DNA of 5,887 bases from contig JAPJRA010000268.1 of the NCBI GenBank assembly GCA_030824835.1, positions 1 through 5,887 of the forward strand, given 5' to 3'. The notes under the pieces are model-generated. The model ran no database searches, was not told the DNA's origin, and saw only the letters and a list, made by a program, of their open reading frames with translations. Both the position numbers and the translations under genes were made by a program. Within the stretch, counting starts at the first letter, position 1. Each line of letters opens with the position of its first letter. Of the stretch, positions 1-4,998 are shown one piece after another. Source of the DNA: Geminicoccaceae bacterium (lineage in GTDB: Bacteria > Pseudomonadota > Alphaproteobacteria > Geminicoccales > Geminicoccaceae).

Positions 1-73
1 ACGCAGGCCCAGCCGCCGGCCGGCGCCGTTCATCGTGCCGGGTGCGATCTACCGGGGGTCAGCGGGCTACTGA
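1..73 (+). CDS. Possible 3' end of an unidentified gene (partial, weak)
   Basis: The second forward frame is open from the window edge to a TGA at 71-73 and would end in ...FIVPGAIYRGSAGY. Almost every third codon position in this stretch is G or C, matching the genes nearby, and the stop would sit 10 bp from the convergent end of proB. Only about 23 codons are visible, so no family can be assigned. The first forward frame is also open, to a TAG at 85-87, and a minus-strand ATG at 33-31 could instead start a gene running out of the window. I prefer the second frame only on codon composition and plausible residue content; confidence is low. Confidence 0.25.
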   Translation, partial: RRPSRRPAPFIVPGAIYRGSAGY

Positions 74-83
74 TGAGCGGCGG

Positions 84-1202
84 CTAGAGCAGGACCAGGT
101 CGTCCCGGTGCACCATCTCGTCGCGGCGGCGGTAGCCGAGGATGGTCTCGAACTCCTCGGTGCGGCGGCCGCGCAGAAGCTGGGCGTCGGCGGCGTCGTA
201 GGCAGCGAGGCCCTTGGCCACGGGCGTGCCGTCGGCGGCACGGATCAGGACCGCGTCGCCGCGCTCGAAGGCGCCGTCGACGGCGGTGATGCCGGCAGGC
301 AGCAGGCTGGAGCCGCGCTTGAGGGCGCTCAGCGCCCCGGCGTCGATGTGCAGCGTGCCGACCACACCGAGGCTGGCGGCGATCCATTCCTTGCGCGCCC
401 GGCGGGGGGAGGTGCGGGCCGGGAACAGGGTGCAGCGGCCGCCCGCCTCGACGGCGCCGAGCGGCTGCTGGACGTGGCCCGGCGCCAGCACGACGGCACA
501 GCCGGCGGCCGTCGCCATCTTCGCCGCCACCAGCTTGCTCACCATGCCGCCGGTGCCGACCAGGCTGCCGGAGCCGCCGGCCATGGCCTCGATCTCGGGC
601 GTGATCGTCTCGACCAGCGGCAGATGCGGGGCCTCGGGGTCCTTGCGCGGGTCGGCGGCGTAGAGCCCGTCAATGTCCGACAGCAGGACCAGCGTCTCGG
701 CCAGGATCATGACCCCGACCCGGGCCGAGAGCCGGTCGTTGTCGCCGACGCGGATCTCGCTCGTGGCCACGGTGTCGTTCTCGTTGACCACCGGCACGAC
801 GCGCAGCTTGAGCAGTGTCTCCATGGTGGCGCGGGCGTTCAGGTAGCGGCGGCGCGCCTCGGTGTCCTCGAGCGTGATCAGGATCTGCGCCGTCTCCAGC
901 CCGACCCGGGCCAGGCTCTCCTGCCAGGCGCGGGCGAGCAGGATCTGGCCGCTGGCGGCGGCCGCCTGCTTCTGCTCCAGCTTCAGCGCGCGCTGGGACA
1001 GGCCCAGGCGGCGGCGGCCCAGGGCGATGGCACCGGAGGTGACGATCACCACCTGCTGGCCACGGCCGTGCAGCCGGGCCACGTCCTGGGCCAGGCCGTC
1101 GAGCCAGGCGGTGCGCACCTCGCCGTCGGGGCCGACCAGCAGGGACGAGCCGATCTTGACGACGATGCGGCGCGCCCGCAGCGCCTGGTGCAGCCGGTCC
1201 AT
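84..1202 (-). CDS. proB: Glutamate 5-kinase (first step of proline biosynthesis)
   Basis: This cytoplasmic enzyme phosphorylates L-glutamate with ATP to gamma-glutamyl phosphate, the committed step to proline. The 372-residue protein is full length for the two-domain type. The N-terminal amino-acid-kinase domain shows VVKIGSS (14-20, Lys16 in the phosphate-binding region), TSGAIA (55-60), the KQAAAASGQ stretch (78-86) associated with glutamate/proline binding, NENDTVAT (140-147), VGDNDRLSA (152-160), LLSDIDGLYAADPR (173-186) and GTGGMVSKL (216-224). A C-terminal PUA domain spans about 278-360 and the protein ends RRRDEMVHRDDLVLL. The ATG at 1202-1200 shares one base with the obgE TGA (TGATG), and no Shine-Dalgarno sequence is visible just upstream, so translation is probably coupled to obgE. 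No proA is visible; it could lie beyond the window or elsewhere. Identification is secure. Confidence 0.97.
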   Translation of the reverse strand: MDRLHQALRARRIVVKIGSSLLVGPDGEVRTAWLDGLAQDVARLHGRGQQVVIVTSGAIALGRRRLGLSQRALKLEQKQAAAASGQILLARAWQESLARVGLETAQILITLEDTEARRRYLNARATMETLLKLRVVPVVNENDTVATSEIRVGDNDRLSARVGVMILAETLVLLSDIDGLYAADPRKDPEAPHLPLVETITPEIEAMAGGSGSLVGTGGMVSKLVAAKMATAAGCAVVLAPGHVQQPLGAVEAGGRCTLFPARTSPRRARKEWIAASLGVVGTLHIDAGALSALKRGSSLLPAGITAVDGAFERGDAVLIRAADGTPVAKGLAAYDAADAQLLRGRRTEEFETILGYRRRDEMVHRDDLVLL

Positions 1203-2236
1203 CAGACGGTGGCGGAGGCGGCCACGGCCTCGACGCGGGCCTCGGCGCGGCGCTCGGTCACCATGGCCATGACGGTGTGCAGGATCGGGTCGAGCCCCTG
1301 CCGCGCCACGGCCGAGATGGCATGGACCTCGGTCTTGGCGGCGCGCTTGAGCTTGCGCCGCTTGACCGCCAGCTCCTCGGGCGTCAGCGCGTCGATCTTG
1401 GACAGGCACAAGAGCTCGGTCTTCTGGGCGAGGCCGTTGCCGTAGTCCTCGAGCTCGGCGCGGATGGTCCGCCAGGCGCCGACCACGTCCTCCTGGGTCG
1501 CGTCGACCAGGTGGATCAGGGCGGCACAGCGCTCGATATGCCCGAGGAACCGGTCGCCGAGCCCACGGCCCTCGGAGGCACCCTCGATCAGGCCGGGGAT
1601 GTCGGCGATGACGTAGCTGTCGTGGCCGATCACCACGGTGCCCAGCATCGGCTCCAGCGTGGTGAACGGGTAGTCGGCGATCTTGGGCCGTGCGGCGCTG
1701 ACGGCCGCGAGGAAGGTCGACTTGCCGGCGTTGGGCAGGCCGACGAGGCCGGCATCGGCCAGAAGCTTGAGCTTCAGCCAGATCCACCGCTCCTCGCCGG
1801 GGAAGCCCGGGTCGGCGCGGCGCGGGGCGCGGTTGGTCGAGGTCTTGAAGTGGACGTTGCCGCGGCCGCCGTCGCCGCCGCGGCAGATCATGACCTGCTG
1901 CCCGGGGGTGAGGAGATCGGCGAGCAAGGTCTCGCCGTCCTCGGCGTAGATCTGGGTGCCCACCGGCAAGCGCAGGATCACGTCCTGGCCGCTCTTGCCG
2001 GTGCGCTCCTGGCCCATGCCGTTGTGGCCGCGCTCGGCCTTGACGTGCTGCCGGTAGCGGTAGTCGACCAGCGTGTTCAGGTCGGGGTCGGCCAGGGCCA
2101 CGATGTGGGCACCGCGCCCGCCATCGCCGCCGTTGGGGCCGCCGAACTCGATATACTTCTCGCGGCGGAAGCTGGCGCAACCGCTGCCACCGTCACCGCT
2201 CTTCACCCAGATCTTGGCCGAATCGAGAAAGCGCAT
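1202..2236 (-). CDS. obgE: Obg/CgtA GTPase (50S ribosome assembly)
   Basis: Obg is an essential GTPase that binds the 50S particle late in assembly and links it to growth and stress (ppGpp) signals. The 344-residue protein begins [19 protein letters not shown], the family-typical start, and has the glycine-rich Obg fold at about 1-158 (for example [11 protein letters not shown] at 32-42 and [10 protein letters not shown] at 118-127). The G domain follows: G1 GLPNAGKS (166-173), G2 FTT (191-193), G3 DIPG (212-215), G4 SKID (279-282) and G5 SAV (308-310). Serine at the first G4 position replaces the usual Asn. The C-terminal tail (about 325-344) is short and Ala-rich. A 50-bp gap from rpmA contains a GC hairpin, and the only purine run before the ATG is a GGGG about 12 nt away. 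Third gene of the rplU-rpmA-obgE-proB operon. Confidence 0.98.
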   Translation of the reverse strand: MRFLDSAKIWVKSGDGGSGCASFRREKYIEFGGPNGGDGGRGAHIVALADPDLNTLVDYRYRQHVKAERGHNGMGQERTGKSGQDVILRLPVGTQIYAEDGETLLADLLTPGQQVMICRGGDGGRGNVHFKTSTNRAPRRADPGFPGEERWIWLKLKLLADAGLVGLPNAGKSTFLAAVSAARPKIADYPFTTLEPMLGTVVIGHDSYVIADIPGLIEGASEGRGLGDRFLGHIERCAALIHLVDATQEDVVGAWRTIRAELEDYGNGLAQKTELLCLSKIDALTPEELAVKRRKLKRAAKTEVHAISAVARQGLDPILHTVMAMVTERRAEARVEAVAASATV

Positions 2237-2249
2237 GACGTATCATGAC

Positions 2250-2271
2250 CCCAGGGGCCGAACCCCCAGGG
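2250..2271 (-). promoter_or_regulatory. GC hairpin in the rpmA-obgE leader
   Basis: In the transcript the 50-nt rpmA-obgE gap contains CCCTGGGG-GTTCGG-CCCCTGGG. This gives a 4-bp G/C stem (2264-2267 with 2254-2257) around a 6-nt loop, then a T-T mismatch and three more G/C pairs. No T-run follows, so it is not a standard intrinsic terminator. The distal arm abuts and partly includes the only purine-rich run (GGGG, 2252-2249) upstream of the obgE start. A tandem near-repeat (TCGGCCCTGGGGG then TCGGCCCCTGGGG) underlies the structure. Function is not known; a translational damper on obgE or an mRNA stability element would both fit. Confidence 0.4.
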
Positions 2272-2286
2272 CCGAGTTCCTATGGG

Positions 2287-2553
2287 TTATTCGGCCGCCG
2301 CCGCAGCGGGCTCGACCGAGATGAAGACGCGCTCGCCACGCTCGTGGAACTTCACGCGCCCCTCGATCATGGCATAGATCGTGTAGTCGCGGCCCATGCC
2401 GACATTCTTGCCGGGGTGCCACTTGGTGCCGCGCTGGCGGATCAGGATGTTGCCGGGGATGACCGGCTCGCCGCCGAACTTCTTGACGCCCAGCCGCTTG
2501 CCCGCGGTATCGCGGCCGTTGCGCGAGCTGCCGCCTGCTTTCTTGTGTGCCAT
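2287..2553 (-). CDS. rpmA: 50S ribosomal protein L27
   Basis: L27 is a bacterial large-subunit protein whose N-terminal tail reaches the peptidyl-transferase centre. The 88-residue product starts [15 protein letters not shown] and contains the conserved [21 protein letters not shown] (22-42) and [16 protein letters not shown] (46-61). It then has the family's KFHERG segment and ends in a low-complexity EPAAAAAE tail. The N-terminus lacks the cleavable extension seen in Firmicutes L27. The start is supported by an AGGAGA ribosome binding site about 7 nt upstream. It lies 19 bp after rplU, the normal order, and 50 bp before obgE. Confidence 0.99.
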   Translation of the reverse strand: MAHKKAGGSSRNGRDTAGKRLGVKKFGGEPVIPGNILIRQRGTKWHPGKNVGMGRDYTIYAMIEGRVKFHERGERVFISVEPAAAAAE

Positions 2554-2572
2554 GGCTCGTTCTCCTGCCCGC

Positions 2573-2884
2573 TCAGGCGACCGCGATGTCGGCGATGCGC
2601 ACGACCGTCAGCAGCTGGCGATGACCGTTGCGGCGACGGTAGTTCTTCCGCCGGCGCTTCTTGAAAATGATGATCTTCTCGCCCTTGGCCTGCTCGAGCA
2701 CCGTGCCGGTGACCGAAGCGCCGGACACCATCGGAGCGCCCACCAGCGGGTTCTCACCGCCGATCATCAGCACCTCGGGGAACACGATCTCGGCCCCGAC
2801 GTCGCCGTCGAGCCGTTCGATCTTGATCACGTCGTTCTTGGCGACACGGTACTGCTTGCCGCCGGTCTTGATCACTGCGTACAT
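2573..2884 (-). CDS. rplU: 50S ribosomal protein L21
   Basis: L21 binds 23S rRNA and is needed early in 50S assembly. The product is 103 residues, the standard bacterial length, starting [19 protein letters not shown]. It carries the basic rRNA-contacting block [17 protein letters not shown] (about 73-89) and ends [10 protein letters not shown]. The frame is open upstream to an ATG at 2917, but that would add 11 residues ([11 protein letters not shown]) not found in the family, and the ATG at 2884 matches the universal MYAVI start. The ribosome binding site is a modest GGGAAG, and its GGGAA part can pair with an upstream UUCCC. First gene of the operon, driven by the promoter at 2959-2986. 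Confidence 0.98.
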   Translation of the reverse strand: MYAVIKTGGKQYRVAKNDVIKIERLDGDVGAEIVFPEVLMIGGENPLVGAPMVSGASVTGTVLEQAKGEKIIIFKKRRRKNYRRRNGHRQLLTVVRIADIAVA

Positions 2885-2888
2885 GGTC

Positions 2889-2909
2889 TTCCCGCGAGGG
2901 GCTTGGGAA
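2889..2909 (-). promoter_or_regulatory. Possible ribosome-binding-site-masking hairpin of rplU
   Basis: In the rplU leader, UUCCC (2909-2905) is perfectly complementary to GGGAA (2893-2889), with an 11-nt loop between. The GGGAA is the rplU Shine-Dalgarno region, ending 4 nt before the ATG. A 5-bp stem with this loop is only marginally stable, so it is a candidate switch rather than a demonstrated one. L21-dependent control of this operon through its leader is known in other bacteria; whether this leader does it is inference. Confidence 0.3.
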
Positions 2910-2938
2910 CGAGACAACAGGAACGGCGCGCCGCAGCT

Positions 2939-2956
2939 GCCGTCGGGCGTGACGGC
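2939..2956. repeat. Perfect 6-bp inverted repeat at the predicted rplU start site
   Basis: GCCGTC and GACGGC face each other across a 6-bp gap (GGGCGT on the plus strand). The repeat begins 2 bp downstream of the proposed -10 box and covers the likely transcription start (about 2950-2953). Because transcription would begin inside it, an RNA hairpin would be incomplete. It fits a DNA operator better than an RNA element. No regulator is identifiable, and short GC inverted repeats can occur by chance at this base composition. Confidence 0.35.
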
Positions 2957-2958
2957 GG

Positions 2959-2986
2959 GTTATAGCGATGCGGGCGGCCGTGTCAA
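2959..2986 (-). promoter_or_regulatory. Near-consensus sigma-70 promoter of rplU-rpmA-obgE-proB
   Basis: Reading the minus strand, TTGACA (2986-2981, a perfect -35) is followed by a 16-bp spacer and TATAAC (2964-2959, five of six to the -10 consensus). In a roughly 70% GC window such A/T-rich boxes at correct spacing are unlikely by chance. Transcription should begin at about 2950-2953, giving a leader of around 65-70 nt before the rplU ATG. The TGA stop codon of the upstream uma2 gene lies inside the -35 box. Confidence 0.85.
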
Positions 2987-3567
2987 CCGATGGCGGCCTC
3001 CGGCGCAGGCTCGGCCTCGATCGGCAGGTCGGCATAGAGCGCGTCGATGTCGATCGAGAGGTCGAACGCGGCGAGATGCAGCCGCTCGCCGGCGCCGCGC
3101 ACCGCCACGACCCAGACGTCGCCCTGCCGGTGCCAGTGCTCGACGCGGACCTGGGTGCTGGCGACGAACAGGATGTCGCCGAGCGCCGGGATCAGGCGGT
3201 AGTCGTCGAGCTTCAACAGGCGATCCGTGGCCGCGGTCGACGGGGACAGAACTTCCACGATGAGCACCGGATCAGCGAGGTAGACCTGACCACGCTCCAG
3301 CGGGCGGCAGGTGACGGCGAGATCGGCCTGGTAGTAGGTGTCGCCGCGGTGGGCGGGATTGATGCCGGCCTCGGTGACGGCAGCGCATAGCCGAGGCAAC
3401 GCCGCCGCCAATCGGGCGCCCAGCCGCATGACCAGCGCACCATGCACCGCCTGCGGTGGCGCCATCATGGTGACCACGCCGCGCAGCAGCTGGTGGCGGC
3501 GGTCGGTGCCGTCGTCCCAGGCCAGGAATTCGTCCACCGTCAGCAGGCGCGCCGCCGCATCGCCCAT
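2983..3567 (-). CDS. Uma2 family (DUF820) restriction-endonuclease-fold protein
   Basis: This is a 194-residue member of the Uma2/DUF820 family, predicted PD-(D/E)xK nuclease-fold proteins whose cellular role is unknown. Family marks are LTVDEFLAW (9-17), RHQLLRGVV (24-32), MAPP...H (35-42), YYQADLAV (78-85, candidate Asp82), LIVEVLSPSTAATDR (102-116, candidate Glu105) and LLKLDDYRLIP (117-127, candidate Lys119), then a strand-rich end with RVEHWHR. The expected acidic and lysine residues are present, so the fold looks intact. The ATG at 3567 is chosen because a strong GGAGGT lies 4 nt upstream; an in-frame ATG at 3585 would add six residues but its only SD-like sequence directly abuts it. 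It follows the TerB-like gene by 19 bp, suggesting co-transcription. Its stop codon lies within the rplU -35 box. Confidence 0.88.
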   Translation of the reverse strand: MGDAAARLLTVDEFLAWDDGTDRRHQLLRGVVTMMAPPQAVHGALVMRLGARLAAALPRLCAAVTEAGINPAHRGDTYYQADLAVTCRPLERGQVYLADPVLIVEVLSPSTAATDRLLKLDDYRLIPALGDILFVASTQVRVEHWHRQGDVWVVAVRGAGERLHLAAFDLSIDIDALYADLPIEAEPAPEAAIG

Positions 3568-3571
3568 GGCC

Positions 3572-3577
3572 ACCTCC
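3572..3577 (-). promoter_or_regulatory. Ribosome binding site deciding the uma2 start
   Basis: GGAGGT on the minus strand, 4 nt before the ATG at 3567, is close to the full anti-Shine-Dalgarno complement. It lies inside the six-codon extension that would be translated from the alternative ATG at 3585, and therefore supports the shorter protein. Confidence 0.75.
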
Positions 3578-3586
3578 GGCTCCATC

Positions 3587-4048
3587 CTACCGCGCGATGC
3601 CGAGCTTCGCCATCACGCGCAGCCGCGCCTCGCCATTGTCGCGGTCGCTGACATACAGCAGGCCGGCGACCCGGCGCAGCAGCGAGGCCTCGTAGTCGTG
3701 CAGGACGCCGTCGGCGTAGGCCACCTCCCACAGCATCTCCAGGATCTCGACCCGCTCGGCCTCGTCCAGCGATTCCTTGAGCGTGTGGGTCAGGCCCTGC
3801 CAGGCGACGCTCTCGGTGGCGGTGCGCTCGGCGCGGGCCACGAGCTGGGCCGCGACCCACGGCGTCAGGCCGAAGCGCTTGGCGAGCAGACCCTGGACGC
3901 GGTCACGCTCGGCGTCCTGGACGACCCCGTCGAGCCGCGCGGTCTCGACCATGAGCACGGCCGCCGCCATCTGGTCGGGGGCGAAGCCGTCGGCCTCGGT
4001 GGCAGCCGCCCGATCGTCGCCGAACAGGATGGAAAGGAATCGTCGCAT
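3587..4048 (-). CDS. TerB-like (tellurite resistance TerB family) helical protein
   Basis: The 153-residue product resembles the TerB/DjlA-N-terminal superfamily, small all-helical proteins thought to bind metal or act at membranes. Despite the name, most members have no shown tellurite role. It has a short N-terminal segment (MRRFLSILFGDD), an Ala-rich linker and two internally similar halves. Each half carries the acidic family motif: ETARLDGVVQDAE (35-47) and EVAYADGVLHDYE (108-120), that is AxxDG(x5)E and AYADG(x5)E. The ATG at 4048 is chosen because GAGGA lies about 8 nt upstream; the frame continues upstream to an ATG at 4141, but that would run through the divergent promoter region and into the facing gene. 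No other ter genes are visible, so a tellurite operon is not implied. Probably co-transcribed with uma2 19 bp downstream. Confidence 0.82.
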   Translation of the reverse strand: MRRFLSILFGDDRAAATEADGFAPDQMAAAVLMVETARLDGVVQDAERDRVQGLLAKRFGLTPWVAAQLVARAERTATESVAWQGLTHTLKESLDEAERVEILEMLWEVAYADGVLHDYEASLLRRVAGLLYVSDRDNGEARLRVMAKLGIAR

Positions 4049-4071
4049 CGCGCTGTCCTCACGGTGCCGCG

Positions 4072-4101
4072 TTGCGCACGGCGCTGCTGCCGGGATATAC
4101 C
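4072..4101 (+). promoter_or_regulatory. Candidate promoter for the DUF5993-dsbB unit
   Basis: TTGCGC (4072-4077) and TATACC (4096-4101) are separated by 18 bp; using ATATAC (4095-4100) gives 17 bp. The boxes match four of six and about four of six consensus positions. It is the only A/T-rich spot in the 76-bp divergent gap. Transcription would start near 4108, leaving a short leader with GGGGAG as the ribosome binding site 6 nt before the ATG at 4125. Confidence 0.45.
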
Positions 4102-4121
4102 GCCTGGGGAGCGGGGAGCAA
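4094..4121 (-). promoter_or_regulatory. Candidate promoter for the terB-like/uma2 unit
   Basis: On the minus strand TTGCTC (4121-4116) is followed by a 16-bp spacer and TATATC (4099-4094). The -10 box uses the same GATATAC core as the facing plus-strand promoter, so the two probably overlap. The leader to the terB-like ATG at 4048 would be about 40 nt and contains its GAGGA ribosome binding site. Confidence 0.45.
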
Positions 4122-4124
4122 CGC

Positions 4125-4280
4125 ATGCAGGCCGGAATCATCGCCGTCTACGCGATCGCCATCGTCCTCGCGCTGTTCGGGCGCCGCGGGCCTTCCATCG
4201 TCGTCTTTCTCGCGGCCCTCGCGATCTCCACCTGGTGGCTGCGCCACCACATGACCGACGCGCTGGCGATCGCACTTTAG
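4125..4280 (+). CDS. DUF5993 family small membrane protein
   Basis: A 51-residue protein with two predicted membrane segments (about 4-18 and 23-38) joined by a short basic turn (GRRG, 19-22), followed by WWLRHHMTDALAIAL. The HH-x-TD-x-L tail and the placement directly before a DsbB gene fit DUF5993, a family of unknown function commonly found beside dsbB. That recognition is from memory of the family and is not a search result. The RR turn suggests a hairpin with both ends outside the cytoplasm. The start is supported by GGGGAG 6 nt upstream. Its TAG stop overlaps the AGGAG ribosome binding site of dsbB, 9 bp before that start, so the two are almost certainly co-translated. It may assist or stabilise the DsbB homologue (inference). 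Confidence 0.8.
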   Translation: MQAGIIAVYAIAIVLALFGRRGPSIVVFLAALAISTWWLRHHMTDALAIAL

Positions 4281-4289
4281 GAGACGTCG

Positions 4290-4844
4290 ATGGGCTCGGC
4301 CGGTTTCCTGCGTGATCTCAATGCGTTGGGCCTCCTGGCGGTCACCGTCGTGCTGGCCACGGCGCTGGGGCTGCAGTTGGTGCTGGGCGAGTTGCCGTGC
4401 CCGCTGTGCCTGCTGCAGCGGGTCGGGTTCGTGGCCGTCGGCTTCGGCCTGCTGCTCAACGTCCGCTTCGGCCCGGCACCGCTGCATTACGGGCTCGTGA
4501 TCCTGGGCGCGCTCTACGGGGCCGCCGCGGCCGGGCGGCAGGTGCTCCTGCACATCGTGCCGGGCAGCGGCGCCTACGGCTCGCCGCTGTGGGGCCTGCA
4601 CCTCTATACGTGGGCCCTGCTCCTGTTCCTCGTGGTGATCGCCGGAATCGCCTTGCTGCTGCTGCTCGAGGGCCAGTTCGAGCGCCTGCGCCCCTGGGCC
4701 GGCGGCGGCTGGCAGAAGTTCGTCATGGGCTTCTATCTCGTCGTCACGGTGCTGGTCGGCGTCTCGGCCTTCGTCGAGTGCGGCCCCGGCGAATGCCCGG
4801 ACGACCCCACCAGTTACTGGCTGCTCCAGCGCACGACGCGCTGA
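4290..4844 (+). CDS. dsbB: Disulfide bond formation protein B (DsbB family)
   Basis: DsbB proteins sit in the inner membrane, reoxidise periplasmic DsbA and pass the electrons to quinone. This 184-residue homologue has the CPLCLLQR motif (37-44), giving the redox pair Cys37/Cys40 and the quinone-associated Arg44, after a first membrane segment (12-33). Further segments are about 45-60, 66-88 and 103-126 (GLHLYTWALLLF). A fifth hydrophobic segment at about 144-163 leads into ECGPGECPDDPTSYW. The second cysteine pair that E. coli DsbB has in its second periplasmic loop is absent: residues 85-103 have no Cys. The only other cysteines are Cys164 and Cys169, which a five-segment topology would place in the periplasm. 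The start has AGGAGA about 5 nt upstream. It belongs to a DUF5993-associated DsbB subgroup; whether it serves DsbA generally or a dedicated partner is unknown. Confidence 0.93.
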   Translation: MGSAGFLRDLNALGLLAVTVVLATALGLQLVLGELPCPLCLLQRVGFVAVGFGLLLNVRFGPAPLHYGLVILGALYGAAAAGRQVLLHIVPGSGAYGSPLWGLHLYTWALLLFLVVIAGIALLLLLEGQFERLRPWAGGGWQKFVMGFYLVVTVLVGVSAFVECGPGECPDDPTSYWLLQRTTR

Positions 4845-4901
4845 CCGCGCCTCCGCAGCACGATGAAGGTCGGGCTGGTCGGCCGCCTTCGCGAGCCGGG
4901 C

Positions 4902-4916
4902 CCGCCGCGCCGGCGG
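4902..4916 (+). terminator. GC hairpin after dsbB (weak terminator candidate)
   Basis: CCGCCG-CGC-CGGCGG forms a perfect 6-bp all-G/C stem with a 3-nt loop, about 58 bp after the dsbB stop. It is followed by TAACCGATCGG and not by a T-run, so it is not a canonical intrinsic terminator. It could still slow polymerase or protect the 3' end in a high-GC genome. Confidence 0.3.
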
Positions 4917-4918
4917 TA

Positions 4919-4928
4919 ACCGATCGGT
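4919..4928. repeat. 10-bp palindrome ACCGATCGGT upstream of the lipoprotein gene
   Basis: A perfect 10-bp palindrome (ACCGATCGGT) flanked by T/A-rich bases, about 70 bp before the lipoprotein start and just upstream of a possible -10 box (TAGGAT, 4943-4948). No good -35 box accompanies it. It could be an operator half-site pair for a small dimeric regulator, but a chance palindrome is also possible. The rest of the 154-bp gap (4845-4998) holds no gene that I can see. Confidence 0.25.
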
Positions 4929-4998
4929 AAGGACCGGGGCGTTAGGATGAGCCCCTCGGCCCGCACACCATCGGCAGCTGCAGAGCGGAACACCGCCC

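Noticed and set aside
14..25. CGCCGGCCGGCG palindrome as a terminator
   Set aside because: A 12-bp palindrome with no loop and no T-run; easily produced by chance at this GC content.
1..33. Minus-strand ATG at 33-31 as the start of a proA-like gene downstream of proB
   Set aside because: Only 11 codons are visible (MNGAGRRLGLR), there is no ribosome binding site upstream, and they do not resemble a ProA start I can recognise.
42..1445. Long plus-strand open frame (467 codons) opposite proB and the end of obgE
   Set aside because: Its product is a low-complexity Ala/Gly/Arg/Gln/Asp-rich mix with no recognisable motif. It lies antisense to two secure genes; high GC with G/C third positions leaves the opposite strand open.
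84..2180. Reading the proB frame upstream as a 698-residue fusion protein
   Set aside because: The part upstream of 1202 is the out-of-frame reading of obgE and is Arg/Pro/Ala-rich noise. ProB homologues begin at the MDRLHQAL... methionine.
1277..2248. Plus-strand open frame (323 codons) opposite obgE
   Set aside because: Antisense shadow of obgE with Gly/Ala/Val/Leu/Asp-rich composition, no ribosome binding site and no family features.
3587..4048. A tellurite resistance operon
   Set aside because: Only a single TerB-fold gene is present, with no terC, terD, terE or terA neighbours.
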